Source: Castanea sativa
Taxonomy: Eukaryota > Streptophyta > Magnoliopsida > Fagales > Fagaceae
Assembly (NCBI RefSeq): GCF_040712315.1
Contig: NC_134016.1
Location: 48,734,986 to 48,798,985 of the forward strand
Length of the DNA: 64,000 nucleotides
Reading direction: 5' to 3'
The notes beneath the pieces are model-generated. The model was not told where the DNA came from. It saw only the letters and a program-made list of their open reading frames with translations, and did no database searches. Numbering within the stretch: the stretch's first letter is position 1; each line of letters opens with the position of its first letter. The position numbers and the translations under genes were made by a program. Shown one piece after another: positions 1 through 11,204 of the stretch.

Positions 1-422
1 CATCACAACATAAACATCATACCTATTGTTGGTTGTAAAAATAGATAATGAAGTTTGCAGAAGTATTTCTCTTGCTGTCTTTGTTTAGTATGTCAGCGTC
101 GACTTATGAACTTTATTTTCTTTTGACTATTATTGCAGGATGGTGAACTGATAATTCGATAACCATGAACAGTATTTAGCTATTTGCTTCCTGGCATGGT
201 GGGAAAAGTTTCGGCTTAGGGACGCTCACTGAGAATGGTTCCAAAGTTTCAGCTTTCTTAAATCAATGAAGGAGTTTGATAAAAGAAATCCCCCACAATA
301 ATACTTATATATATATGTCTTCTTTTTAGAAGAATAATACTAATATATTTGATTCAAGATGCAATTTCAGCATCAGCATCTAACACACTACAAAACCCAG
401 AAATTTCAAACTCCAATTCATG
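1..422. other. Left end of duplicated block A1, no gene
   Basis: No coding region is visible. The stretch from about 41 (agataatgaagtttgcag) matches 14.78 kb, so it is the left end of a segmental duplication (A1, about 30-5835) whose partner A2 lies at about 14.77-20.99 kb. A1 lacks the two MITEs present in A2 at 14.95-15.89 kb, so it shows the unoccupied arrangement. Confidence 0.6.
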
Positions 423-833
423 CTATATACATATAACAATTGCATGGTGGTTGTCTATCATTCTCCAGGCCCTTGGAAATATGAAATCACTGTAAAGAGA
501 GAGCTTTCCAATACGTTGTAATTTATAAATACTACTTGAAAGATGTACCAAATGGTTTTCGAGGAGTAAGTTCTTAAGTCCAATGAGATTTGCAAATGAC
601 GAAAGCAACTCACAAATACCAGTGGAGTATAGTGCTAACTACAGTATACATTCCATTTCTTGAGAAAAATCGGGGAACTTCTTGAGGCTTGAGCAGCTTG
701 TAAATGTTAAAGATGCAAGTGATTTCATCATGAGACAACTTGGAAGAATTTGAAGTTTAGTGCAATTGCGAAGTTCACGTACTTCAAGCTTTTCAAGACG
801 CCTGACAGAGTCATGAACAACCATTCCATGCAT
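423..833 (-). pseudogene. TNL leucine-rich-repeat relic
   Basis: Two short minus-strand reading stretches (423-608 and 639-833) resemble the LRR exon of the intact TNL at 38222-43064. The first contains LIGLKNLLLENH and LPSS-like SSIYKLQRIGKLSL, matching the intact gene's NLIGLERL and SSIYKLQYLRKLIL. The second contains LEKLEVRELRNCTKLQILPS and MKSLASLTFTSCSSLKKFPD, matching LESWDLTGCIELQILPS and MKSLKFLILYECNRFERFPD. The two stretches are in different frames, and no TIR or NBS part accompanies them. It is therefore a truncated, frame-broken fragment of a TNL related to those in this window. A shorter form of the same relic is at about 16.05-16.13 kb. Confidence 0.75.
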
Positions 834-839
834 GTTTCG

Positions 840-1754
840 TCAAAAGATAATTCAGTTCAACAACAAACAGCAAAGTTCCAGTAAATTCAACCTAAAAACA
901 CTGAGAACCCAATGTTGGTGTGGGAATGTGTTCCAAACACTTTAAGCATGCTGTGAATCCCACATTGGTTAGGAGAGAACCCACTTATGTGTTTATATGT
1001 CATTGTAAGCCACCACTGATATCCTAAGATGGTGGGCATCATCCATATCACACACATGCACGCTATCCCTCCCGGTTGTACAAGTCTAGATTAGTTTTGT
1101 TTCGGGCTGAGGTTTTTATTTTTACTCTTCTCTGCCTCTTTGGTTTAATGGAAAACTAGGCTCTGGCTGGTTTGCTCTTCCCTTCTGCTCTGCTTTGCTC
1201 TACCCTCTCTGTCATGGTTTGCTCCTCCGCTCCCACATATTTTACTAGTGCAAACCACACTTCAGTTTCAGCTATATATATATATATATATATATTCGTG
1301 TTTAAGGCATAATTTCAGCCAAGAGAGCCAATTACACTGAGTTTTACTCCGAGTAGACTTTAAGGACAATGCTTTCACAAAGTAATTCTACAACATTATG
1401 AGATCGTTCTAGCTGTCTCTCTAATTTTGTTCATGCTAATTATTTGGGATCTTATTTGCTGAATCAAACTTGTTTTTCAGTGCTATATTTCCAACACCCA
1501 ACAACCACCAAGTTTATGTCCCAAAATTTTGGAATTGACTAAGAATCCTCAAGAGACTATGAAAAAAAAAAAGTGGATTGCAATTGATGTTAAGCACTGA
1601 ATAACCTGAATTCAGATTGCTTCACGCTACAAAAATTGTATGGAGTACTCACATGTAACAAAACCATTTTTTTAAAAGATTTTTTAGTAGGTACTTTACA
1701 ATTATCAAACAGAAAAATACTCAAATTAACCTTTCATTGAAATTTGTAGATTTT
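840..1754. other. Intergenic, duplicated in A2; TA microsatellite
   Basis: Non-coding. It contains a (TA)n run near 1275-1295 and text shared with 16.14-16.8 kb, including an LTR-like passage (cccacattggttaggagag). No reading frame or clear element boundary is seen. Confidence 0.4.
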
Positions 1755-1885
1755 AGTTAGCTTAATTAATAAAATATTTTGTCATTGAATATGAAATTTA
1801 GGGTTTGAATCCCGGCCTATACAAAAATCAATTGGTATCCATATGTTGAAATTCTATTGTATATGTCAAAAAAAAAAACATTAAC
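1755..1885 (+). mobile_element. tRNA-derived SINE relic
   Basis: A box-A-like TAGCTTAATTAA and a good box-B-like GGTTTGAATCCCGG (about 1802-1816) lie about 40 bp apart, with an A-rich tail near 1867. This is the pol III promoter layout of plant tRNA-derived SINEs. The same element is at 16.84-16.97 kb in block A2, so insertion preceded the block duplication. Confidence 0.5.
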
Positions 1886-3015
1886 TAAAAATTTATGGAC
1901 CATAGTTAACGAACTTGACTGAAAAATGGTGATGAAAAAGTATACTCTCAATTTAAAATGAATCAATTTCATAATTGAGATTAACTATTACAAATATAAA
2001 CAATAAAATCTTAATCGGAAAATAGGCCAAGCTAAGATTACATGTACTATGATAATAACAAAAACATTTTAAAAACAAACAACTATTTTACTATAGTCCT
2101 CCCATGAACCACTGCTGCAATCAATATGTTTAAATAAATTATTTTTAAGACAAGAAAGAGGACCAACTAGAACAATTGCATTAATTATTTAGTAGTTAAT
2201 AAATCTGAGATCTAGTTTGGTTCAGTGAAATAACTATGGTTTCTATCTATCAAAAAAAAAGAAATAACTATGGTTTCTTGTTTCTCAAAAAAAAAAAAAA
2301 ACTATGGTTTCTCTCATACGGTTTGGAATATAACAGTATACCTTTGCCTATAGCTGTGAGATTATGTTTTTTTTCAGAACTTTTCCAAACGCAGTAATGC
2401 TTAAAGAAGAAAATGCACTATTCTAAGCATTTTAACTATTGCCTTAGGAATTTAAAAAAAAAAAAAAACTACTGCTTCAGGAACAAACATTTTACATCGC
2501 AATTCCTAATGAACATTTTGCGCATACGATATCCACACTTTCACACTAGGTATCCACATTTTACACATGACGAGACAAAATGTTTATGAAGAGTGTATAA
2601 AAGGCGTATAAGACAATCAAAGCCCTTTACTTTTTCATCACTTCACAACCAATTAGGGTAATTATTGAGTACTTCGGAGTACCATAAATGCGTATTTCTT
2701 CTCTCACATAACAGTAGGTCCAACTAATTAAATTTATGGTGGAACCTACAATTTATGTGAGAAGAAAGAGTACGGTTTTATGGCATTCCAAGAGTATTCA
2801 ATAATTTCCAATCATGAATACCACCACTACCAACACCATCATTAAAATAAAAAAACGCACCTGCACGTGATTTATTTATGGTTTTCTTTTTTACTTTTCT
2901 TTTACTCTGGGAGTACAAGCAAAATGGCCAAACAAATAGCGCATGTCATCAGTGGTTAATTCTTTTTCTCTTCTTTCTGCCATTTAGATGTTGACAAATT
3001 ATAGCTTCTATGAGC
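1886..3015. other. AT-rich intergenic DNA
   Basis: No coding region is supported. There are several A-tracts and short direct repeats (for example aactatggtttct near 2232, 2266 and 2301). It is homologous to about 16.98-17.95 kb in block A2. Confidence 0.4.
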
Positions 3016-3130
3016 GAGTTCTTAGTTTCCAATATAATGTACACATGCCAAGAGCTTGTAACTCAACTGACACTTTCCGATATTTCCAATAGAGACATCC
3101 TGGGTTCAAATTCTCCCTCTCTCGACCATC

Positions 3131-3187
<57 letters not shown>

Positions 3188-3190
3188 GGA
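3016..3190 (+). mobile_element. tRNA-derived SINE with (AT)n(GT)n tail
   Basis: The sequence agagcttgtaactcaactga gives a box-A-like motif and tgggttcaaattctccc a box-B-like motif about 55 bp further on. It ends in a poly(A) run followed by (AT)n(GT)n microsatellite at 3131-3187. The partner in block A2 is at 17.95-18.08 kb with a much shorter tail. Apparent ORFs here run through the microsatellite and are not genes. Confidence 0.55.
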
Positions 3191-3575
3191 ACAAGTTTTA
3201 GTCATGAGCTTTCTGGAAAGGTTTACTACAGTGTCAGCATAAATGTGTTAGAATTCATTATCTATTATATCAAAGGTTGACTATGTTGAACCAGACAGTC
3301 ACCAGATTAAACTTCCCGTTCAATCTGCAGAAGGGGTGCTTTTGGAGAATTGATAATTTGATATCCCTTACTATGAAGTAAATTCTTGGGTCATGGTTGG
3401 GTGATTGAAACTCCCCAAGAACACACATACAAACAAAGTTCATAACTTTATGTCCTTCTCAAGTACAGTCATTTGGCCACTTTCATTCATCACACAGCAT
3501 ATATAGCGCAATCTAATAAAATAAAAACAGATTTTGAAATCAAATCATACCACAGTATCTCATGCATATCATAAA

Positions 3576-5463
3576 CTACACCACATTGGTTTCTTGGGAG
3601 AAATGCCTGGTTGAGGTCTCATCGTGAAAGGAAGATGATAGAGCATATTTAGATAACCACATTTGCACTTTGAAAATTATTTTGGAATGAATAAACAAAA
3701 AATCAAGGATGACACTAACCATGTTAAACAACTGGTCTCTTATAGAGTACATCGAACTCAGCATCGTCTCTAGAGTATCTTGAGCTAATTGGAACTTTAC
3801 ATTCAATTCTCCCGAGTGAGACTTTGCATCATTTTAAAGCTGCAAAATGAGTAGTAACAGTAAATAGTCGCATAATCACACAGACAATTGAACATATTTT
3901 TTGTCTTACACTTCTAGTAAGTGTCTATCTAATGTTTATTTCTGACACTCATTCTCAAATTACAAACTGAAGGACACTCATTCTACCTTCATTCACCACT
4001 AAAAATTCAAATGTAAGAGATACTATTTAGATACCTTCGAATTGATAACAGCCATAGGGTCTACTGATTCAGCATCCTGATTTGCCATATCCCATGTCAT
4101 TGCCTTCAACTAGGGCAAAGTAACCTAGACATTGTCCATTCAGAAATAAAGTCAAATTCTTGTGTGTTACCTAGTAGATCAGTGAGGTTATGTATACCAT
4201 AATCAAATTTCTAACCTGATCCTTGAGTAAATCGTCTCGCCTTTCTAGTTGAAACTTTTGCAGCAGAAGTGTCAGTAGTCTTTGTAGTTCAGGCAATACT
4301 TCAGTGGGAAACTGTTTATGAATGTCATCCTTGCTGACATTCTTGTAAACAAACCTACGGATCAATATGCGAAGACATAACAAAAGCTGCAATATAGAAC
4401 ATTAAAATTATAACCCACACCAGGTGGGATTCGGTAAGAAAGCCTATACCACTTAGAAAACTTGATCACCTTTTAAGACCTTTTCAGGTAGATAGTGATA
4501 ATATAACAAGTACTGTAGATGAACACTTTCAAAATGGCTTCTTTATACAAAGTAACCTTGTATCATTCTACGCATGTCTAGTCAAAAGATAATTATTTCA
4601 ACAACAAACAGGAAAATTCCAAATTGAACCTAAAAACACCAGGTACCAACACCAAAATTTTGGGATCAACTATGGATCCACAACAGACCATGAACAAAAA
4701 AAAAAAAAAAAGTACATTGCAAATGAAGGTAAGCACTGAATAAGTGAATAATCATGATTGAATTCACATTGCTTCACACAAATTGAATGAAGTTCTCGCA
4801 TGTAAAAGATAGAAAGGAAAAAAAAAAGTCTTTATTAAGTTTAAACATTCAAAACCATTCCTTTCAAGCTTTTTCTAGTAGCTACTATACACATTTCCCA
4901 CATTCAATTATCAGAAAAACACTCAAATTAACCTTTAATTGAAATTTTAGATTTCTTCTAAGACTACAACTTTTGTCAAGAGACTATGAATGATTGCCTA
5001 TCACTTTCACTAAGACCCACCACTCACACAGTCAGCTACTGCCACATTAGTACATTGTCATGTCATTTAGATAGGAAGAAATGAAATTTTAACAGTAAAA
5101 TAGACGAAGCTAAGAATTTTTTTGTTTATTACATTCGCCATGACAATAACAGCAACATGTTAAAAAAACACCGAAATTACAAGACAAGATTTTCAGCTAA
5201 ATTGAATAGGCGTGTGTACTAGGTGATACATACAGGGTCGAGGTCGGAATCGTTTTCAAGCTGGAGCATGTCGCGGACGATGTAGCGGTCGGCGGGGTCG
5301 AGACCAGTTTTTTCGTGTTCTCCAAAGGGTTTGGAGAATGTATTCTACTGACTCTTTCGAATTCGACCTCATCAATAGCGGCAGGTGACCCCACAAACAG
5401 CGCTCCATTCTTTCTTGTGTCTTCCTCAACAAAACAACCCAACTCCCTGTTCAAAATTTTCAC
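3576..5463 (-). pseudogene. COMM-domain (COMMD-like) pseudogene, copy 1
   Basis: This is the paralog of the intact five-exon gene at 18478-20617. The exons correspond to 5463-5233, 4386-4216, 4124-4035, 3839-3720 and about 3619-3576. It is clearly broken. Exon 1 has a 2-bp deletion just after the EEDT codons and a 1-bp insertion in the T-run near 5310. Exon 3 has TAG as its fifth codon (4110-4112) where the intact copy has CGG (Arg). Exon 4 has TAA as its second codon (3834-3836) in place of CAA (Gln). The last intron's acceptor CAG has become CAC near 3626. Exon 2 is open (VSKDDIHKQFPTEVLPELQR). Family function is given under the intact copy; this copy cannot make the full protein. Confidence 0.88.
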
Positions 5464-5929
5464 TTCAATTCAAAGTTCAAACCTTGTTGGCACTAGAAGT
5501 AGAAGTGAAAAGCTGCGAGTGAGAGAGAGTTCCCTATGTTTTCACTTCCAGTTCCAGTTCCACCTACTGCGCCTCTGTGATTTTTACCATTGAAACCGCT
5601 TGACTGACTGGAAAGCGATTAGAAAGGGTCAGTTGTTTTGTTTTTGGGTTGTTGGTGGGTTGGACTTTGAGTTGGGGTTCAATTGGGCTCAAGATGAGTC
5701 TTTGAATTTGCTAAGCTTGGGGTTGGACTGGGCTTGACTAATGATACAGATCCGGTGAGGATTGGTTTGGTAAAGATTTGATGGGGTCGATACTTGATTA
5801 CTAATTTATTTGGAAAAAAGAGCTTAGCTTTTTAAAAATTAATACATATGCCTTTTTAAAAAACTAATGGAATAAAAATCAATACATATGCCTTTTTAAA
5901 AATGAATTAAAATGATGATATTTTCAGTT
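5464..5929. other. COMMD-copy-1 upstream region and junction with TNL copy 1
   Basis: From 5464 to about 5810 this matches the 5' flank of the intact COMMD-like gene (20618-20985). Near 5835 the homology switches to the region just 3' of the NBS exon of the TNL gene (40.33-40.39 kb). A local duplication of about 40 bp around aatacatatgcctttt (5845 and 5881) marks the join. The junction removes all LRR exons of TNL copy 1. Confidence 0.6.
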
Positions 5930-8900
5930 AGTACATCAAGAACATCCTCATAATACCATAGTCTACTACGCTCTCAAGGTAGTTGTGGTGATTCCCGTCG
6001 AACAATGTCCTTACCCATTTGTTGTAGCAAGTCATGCATTGACAATTTGTCATATTGATCAACAGTTATTAGACACACATCAATAAGTTTTTGAATTCCA
6101 TAGATTGGATGTAAATCGCAAGAATCTTGTACATCCATGACATATTTCTTATGAAATCCCTTAAAGATACATGCAATATCAAGGAAAATATCTTGTTCAG
6201 CTTCATCCAATCCTTCATAACTTGTTTCCAGTACATTTTGAATTTCTTTGTTAGGAATTCTTTCATACTTATCTATTGCACTTTTCCATTCAGGTTTAGT
6301 TCTTCCACACCAATCAACACCCATTATTACTAGAGCTAATGGAAGTCCCTTGGTATATTGTATAATTTGGTTTGCAAGTTCCAAGTAATCTTTTTTAGGT
6401 TTGTTACTTTGGAAGGCATGCATACTAAAGAGTTCAAGAGTTTCATCTTGATCTAATTCCTTAACCTCATGCATTGAAAAACATTTTCCAAGAATAGCTA
6501 CCAAGTGTTTGTTTCTTCTTGTTATAATGATTTTGCTTCCAAAAGCATACCAATCACATCCTCCAACCAAATTTTCTATATGGACCCATTTATCCACATC
6601 ATCGAGAACTAAAAGAATCCTCTTAAAAGAAAGTCTTTCCATTATCATATTGATTCCTCTAGATTTGTTACCCACTTTTAAATTTCTATCTCTTAAGATT
6701 TCAAAAAGAAGTGTCTCTTGTAGGTCGATTACACCATTATTTGTCCCCGATTTTTCTCTAAAATTTTCTAGATAACAAAATCCATCAAAATGATCACAAA
6801 TTCTATTAAAAATAGCTTTTGCGATTGTTGTTTTACCTGTTCCACCAAGGCCATAGATTCCTATCATGTGAGCATCATTTGACTCAATATCTGAAAGAAT
6901 GGTTTTTACACGATTATTTATTCCAACAGGGTATCGAGCAATAGATAATAGATTGCGATTTAATTTAGAATTTGAGATCTCTTCAACAATTTCTTAGATA
7001 AATTTGGACTCGCTGCAACTGTCATTCACATAACATTAAAAAGAAAAAAGAAAAAAAAGAGTTAGACCAGAAAATAGAAATATGAAGACAAACCGTATAT
7101 AAGATGTTCAGCGTGTGCATTAAATTTGAAATATTAGCAATTAAAGTAAGTGGCATGTACTAATTTATAAATCAATAACCATCATTATGTTTTTTTTTTA
7201 ATGGTGAACCATCATTATGTCAGCACTTACTTTTTTTGTTGGGAAAGTATTTTTCGCTTTTAGGCATAGTTATCAAAACATATTAAGTATTAAACCATCA
7301 AGGGAGTAGTACGGTGGTTCATTGGTTCAACAATTGTGTCACTGTCTCAACAGTTAGACAAATAATTTATTTATTTTATATAAGAACGAATTTAAAAAAA
7401 AAATGAAGATACTATAAAAAAATGCAATGGTATTCAATTATTACATAAATATGTAGGTATAACATAGAATGATATTAATATAATATTATTGTTTAGAAAA
7501 TTTATTTAAATATAGAATTTAACATATGCAAGTATATAAATATGGCTAAATTAGAAATATTGAATTGATCAAAATGACTTAAATATTCAAAACCAAACAG
7601 ATTGAATAAAATCATGCAATTTGATATTTTTCTAAAAATCCTGGTGGATTTTCATGGCTTAATCCTTTTTTAAAATAAAAAATATGACAGTTTCCTTCAT
7701 ACCAATCCAAATTTTCATACGATTGATCAGCTTGGGAGTTCAATCGTCAGTTTGGTACAATTTTGATAACTATAATTTTAACATGAAGTTGCCTAGAAAA
7801 TCTAGTTAGGTGACAACTAAAACTTACTAAATCTCACTTTTAATACTAGAAATAAATTATTGAAGAAGTTTTCAAAAAAATTTTAAATGAATAACTAGCC
7901 TCATCACATGCGCTTCGCGCGTGCAATGAGGTTTTTTTTTTAAGTGGTCTTATTTTGTAGAAAAAAACTGTATTTTTTTATTATATATATATAATTTTTA
8001 TTTTAAAATTTTAATTTATAAGTGAATAAATCAATTTAAAAATTGTTAGGAGAGTGGTCTTATTTTTTAGGCAATGTTTTAGTGGGAGTTAGAGTTGCAT
8101 TTTTACTGAATTGTCTTTTAGTTTTGTTTCTACTTAAACATAGGAGTATAGGGGCATTTTTGAACTAAAAAATGAGAAATCTAAACAGAGGAAGCCTCTT
8201 AAATAATATTATAAATACGTGGGTGAAACTCCTATTTAATTGGTAAGGTAATGTACATTTAAATTCTTCTTTCTACCAATTCTCCAAAAAAAAAAAAACC
8301 ATCTTTCTAGTTTCTACCATTGCAAGCTAACTTCTATTGTTAGAAGAAATGAAAGAAAAAAAAAAAAGTAGATTCATAATTTGGCCAGAAATTGGGGGTC
8401 AAAACAAACTACTAAAACTCATAAAAAGTACAAGAATTGTCACTGAACACATACCTATGCTGGTAATGCCAACCAGATATATTGACTGCTTCTTGGAGAG
8501 CGTTTCTCCATCTTTGTACTTTCTTGTTGTCCTTAATGTTTTTTTCATGTTTATCTAGAGCTTTTCCAAACTTTCCATTTTGGTTACGTAGTTCTGATGG
8601 GTCCACCTTATAAAAAATTGGTTGCACCAATTGGTCATTCTTCTTGCACTCAATAATCTTGGCTAACTCATCCAAACACCAAGTAGATGACGCATAGTTT
8701 TCAGAGAATACAATTATTGATATTGTTGAGTTCTTAATGGTTTTCAGGAGCTCTGTAGAAATTTTTTCTCCCCTTGGGAGCTTATCATCAATGAAGGTGT
8801 GAAGACCCCTTAAACGCAAAGCCTCATACAAATGGCTAATAAAATCACAACGGGTATCTTGACCTCTGAAACTCAAGAAGACATCAAAGTTCTTGGGTTG

Positions 8901-8951
8901 GTGGGTGAAAGAGGAAGATGAGGCTTCTTTGTTGATCACAAGAGCCATCAA
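5930..8951 (-). pseudogene. TNL pseudogene (TIR + NBS, LRR lost), copy 1
   Basis: The TIR exon (8951-8455) is open and ends at a GTATGT donor. It encodes FDVFLSFRGQDTR and WCLDELAKI, which holds the glutamate known to be catalytic in TIR NADases; the usual GEDTR is GQDTR here. The NBS exon starts at 7018. It carries a P-loop (GLGGTGKTT), kinase-2 (LLVLDDVDKW), GLPLALVIMG and MHDLLQQMG, but the usual TTRDKH is TRRNKH. It is inactivated by TAA at 6994-6996 (Gln in the intact copy) and TGA at 5974-5976 (Gly in the intact copy). The exon-2 donor present in the intact gene is deleted. LRR and C-JID exons are absent, and a COMMD-like pseudogene follows directly. A 321-bp Helitron sits in the intergenic/intronic DNA between the two exons. 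Confidence 0.88.
7895..8215 (-). mobile_element. Short non-autonomous Helitron
   Basis: Read on the minus strand, the 3' end is CTAG preceded by a GC-rich hairpin (stem cgcgtgcaatgagg pairing with cctcatcacatgcg). This matches the Helitron end rule (hairpin, then CTRR), and the next host base is T. The 5' end is expected to be TC after host A; here it reads TTTATAATATT, one change from that. The paralogous site at about 42336-42345 (aataatatgtcggtg) lacks the insert. No target duplication is present, as expected for Helitrons. No ORF is present. Confidence 0.65.
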
Positions 8952-9295
8952 GATTTATGAGCAGACTATTGTAAAGATCTGGCAGGAGGAGAAAGAAAAC
9001 TGTTAAAATGTTGTCAATATAACACAGGAATGTGAATGACAAATTTGGAAAAGAGTGGACGCAAGCAAGAGGAGCCTTTAAAGGCAGCTTGCTTTCAGTG
9101 TGACCAGTAACTCTTTAAACTTTTTAAGTGCCAAAATGTTTAGTAGCTAAAATGTTTGTGTTTTGTATTTTTTTTTAAAAATGAAAAAATGCTTGTTTTT
9201 GTCTACAAGATTCTGTTATTCATGAATAATAAGAAGAATAGCTAGGTGGAATTGGGATAGTTAATGGAGATTATTTAATAATTTTGTTTTCATCA

Positions 9296-9326
<31 letters not shown>

Positions 9327-9391
9327 TAAAATGGTTTTTTTATTTTGGCATGTTGGAGGAGTGTGTACCGAAAATATGCAATAGGTGATGT
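8952..9391. other. Upstream region of TNL copy 1
   Basis: Homologous to the DNA upstream of the intact TNL (43065-43700). It contains a (TA)n run at 9297-9320. No gene is seen. Confidence 0.4.
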
Positions 9392-9403
9392 GAAACTATC
9401 ACG

Positions 9404-9580
9404 TATTATTCATGTTAGATGCTTTGGCCAAGCTTGGAGCACAGTCTGGCTTTCATTTTGTTGTTTTTTGTAACCCACCGCCTATGGTGGAGAATTTGTT
9501 AGCTTTTGATAAAGCTAGCATGTTTTGTAATAGACTTGTAATTTCTTAGTTTAATATTATATCATGGGTTACTGAAAAAA
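9404..9580 (+). mobile_element. 5'-truncated LINE (RNase H end)
   Basis: A plus-strand frame encodes DALAKLGAQSG followed by ENLLAFDKAS and a stop, which resembles the C-terminal tail of plant LINE RNase H domains. It ends in an A-rich tail (gaaaaaag). The insert is flanked by 12-bp direct repeats, gaaactatcacg at 9392-9403 and gaaactatcatg at 9581-9592. The paralogous sequence near 43.71 kb (gaaactatcacggccc) has a single copy and no insert. All of this fits a short target-primed LINE insertion. Confidence 0.75.
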
Positions 9581-10017
9581 GAAACTATCATGGCCCAAAA
9601 GCTTTTAAAAGTGGAGCCACTCAGCACTTGGATAACTAAAATAAATTTTATTTATTTATTTAATAAAATGATCATGGTTTTCATAATTAAGGATAATATA
9701 TTATGTTACTAATTTACAAGGCTCCTGACAATAAAAAAGATGACTCCAAATCTTCTATTTACTTTACGTTTTACAAATAAAAACATATCATATGTCACAT
9801 ATTTAATTAATTCCTTATTTTAGGTAAGTGAAATTAGAAAAAAGGCAACAATTTCCCAATATTATACCCAACTCAAATACAATAAAATAAACATCAACCT
9901 AGACGTAAAAAATGACATTATCTTAGAAAAACAACAAACAAAAGCATACGATAAAGTTTAACTTATAGAAAATAAATGATTTAATTGTGGTATAAAGAAA
10001 TTTTTCAAAAAGTCAAG

Positions 10018-10135
10018 GACCTTGTAGCTGAATTGGCACCTTTTCATGTACAAAGTATTTGGAGGTTTAGGAAAGAAAGAATTAGAGTTATGGAGTTAAC
10101 AGCATATTGTAATTATTTCTAAAAAAAAATTAAAA
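10018..10135 (+). mobile_element. SINE relic
   Basis: Box-A-like TAGCTGAATTGG is followed by a degenerate box B and an A-rich end. The copy in block B2 at 44137-44240 retains a better box B (agttcgaactgc). Inserted before duplication of block B. Confidence 0.45.
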
Positions 10136-10184
10136 AAAAAAAACTTTTCAAAAAATCACATGATGGACATTCTATAAATATAAG

Positions 10185-10310
10185 TATTTGTGGGGTTTGG
10201 GAGGGATAAGGGCTGAGAGTTCAAATCTCTAAGAGAGAGTTTCTTCACACACGTATACATATAAATTAAACTAAAGTAGAATTTTATTGCAAATAAAAAT
10301 AATAATAATA
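10185..10310 (+). mobile_element. SINE, plus-strand member of a head-to-head pair
   Basis: tgtggggtttgggag, gagttcaaatctct (box B) and then attaaactaaagtagaattt. The same order of motifs appears inverted at 10385-10690, so the two are members of one family. Confidence 0.5.
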
Positions 10311-10384
10311 ACTTTCCAAAAACTTTCTTATAGAGTTAAACATAGGATAATCATAAAACATCTTCAAGTGGAAAAAATTATGCT

Positions 10385-10690
10385 TATTATTATTTTTTTA
10401 ATACAAAATAGAAATTCTACTCTAGTTTAATTTAAGTGTATATATGTGTGAAATTTTTTATACAAGATAAAAATTATACTTTAATCTAATCTAAGTGTAT
10501 AAGTGTGTGAAATTTTTTATATAAGATAGAAATTATACTTTAGTTTAATCTAAGTGTATAGATGTGTGAAGTTTCCTTCTAGAGATTTGAACCCTGGTTC
10601 TTACTCCCAACACCCCACAAGCTCTTATATTTGTTGAGTAACCATTGCACTAAGAGTGTGCGGTGATATAATGAAATTTAACCATACACA
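10385..10690 (-). mobile_element. SINE, minus strand, with triplicated tail
   Basis: On the minus strand the element reads cttagtgcaatggttac (box A), then gtggggtgttgggag, then agggttcaaatctct (box B). The 3' tail unit of about 60 bp (acttcacac...aatttctatc) occurs three times in tandem between about 10391 and 10575. It faces a second copy at 10185-10310. Confidence 0.55.
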
Positions 10691-11204
10691 CTCAACTAGG
10701 CTTCATTTCCTTTATTAAAATATCATAATTTCCGCAATAACTTAAACAGTAACAAAGAAAGAAAGAAATATAATATGTAATATCTGTAAATCTGCAATCA
10801 AATAGAAATCAATGAAATAAAAAAATATATATATATCAAAGATTTTCAAAAAACAACATTCATAAATCTGATAGCAAATTCACTGATTGAATTATTAAGG
10901 AAAGAAAAACATTAAAAAAAAAATCGATATTTCCTTACCCGATCTGAGTTTGTTTGTTGAGCGTGAGAGACTGAGGAGAGAGCACTTTTTGTTGAGAGAG
11001 AAGACTCGAGGAAAAGGAATCTAGGAAGGAACACTCTCTCCGCGTCTGAGACAAGCAATTAAAATGGATGCATTTCAATTTCATATATTCAAAATACCAT
11101 TATACCCTTGAAATTTTCAATATCCAGCCTCTCCCTTCTTCTTCTTCTTCTTCTTATTTTTTTTTTATTTTTATTTTTTTAACTCTCTAAAATAAGTAAA
11201 AAAA
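10691..11204. other. Putative leader region of TNL copy 1 and end of block B1
   Basis: Matches 44.69-45.05 kb. It includes a conserved gatc-ggtaagg donor-like site (minus strand, near 10935), the counterpart of the possible TNL leader exon at 44858-44990. A CTT repeat follows at 11137-11157. No protein-coding region. Confidence 0.4.

Noticed and set aside
6069..6775. Several ORFs opposite or offset to the NBS exon, also at 40625-41249
   Set aside because: They are shadows of the NBS coding frame; the same shadows recur in both TNL copies because the DNA is duplicated.
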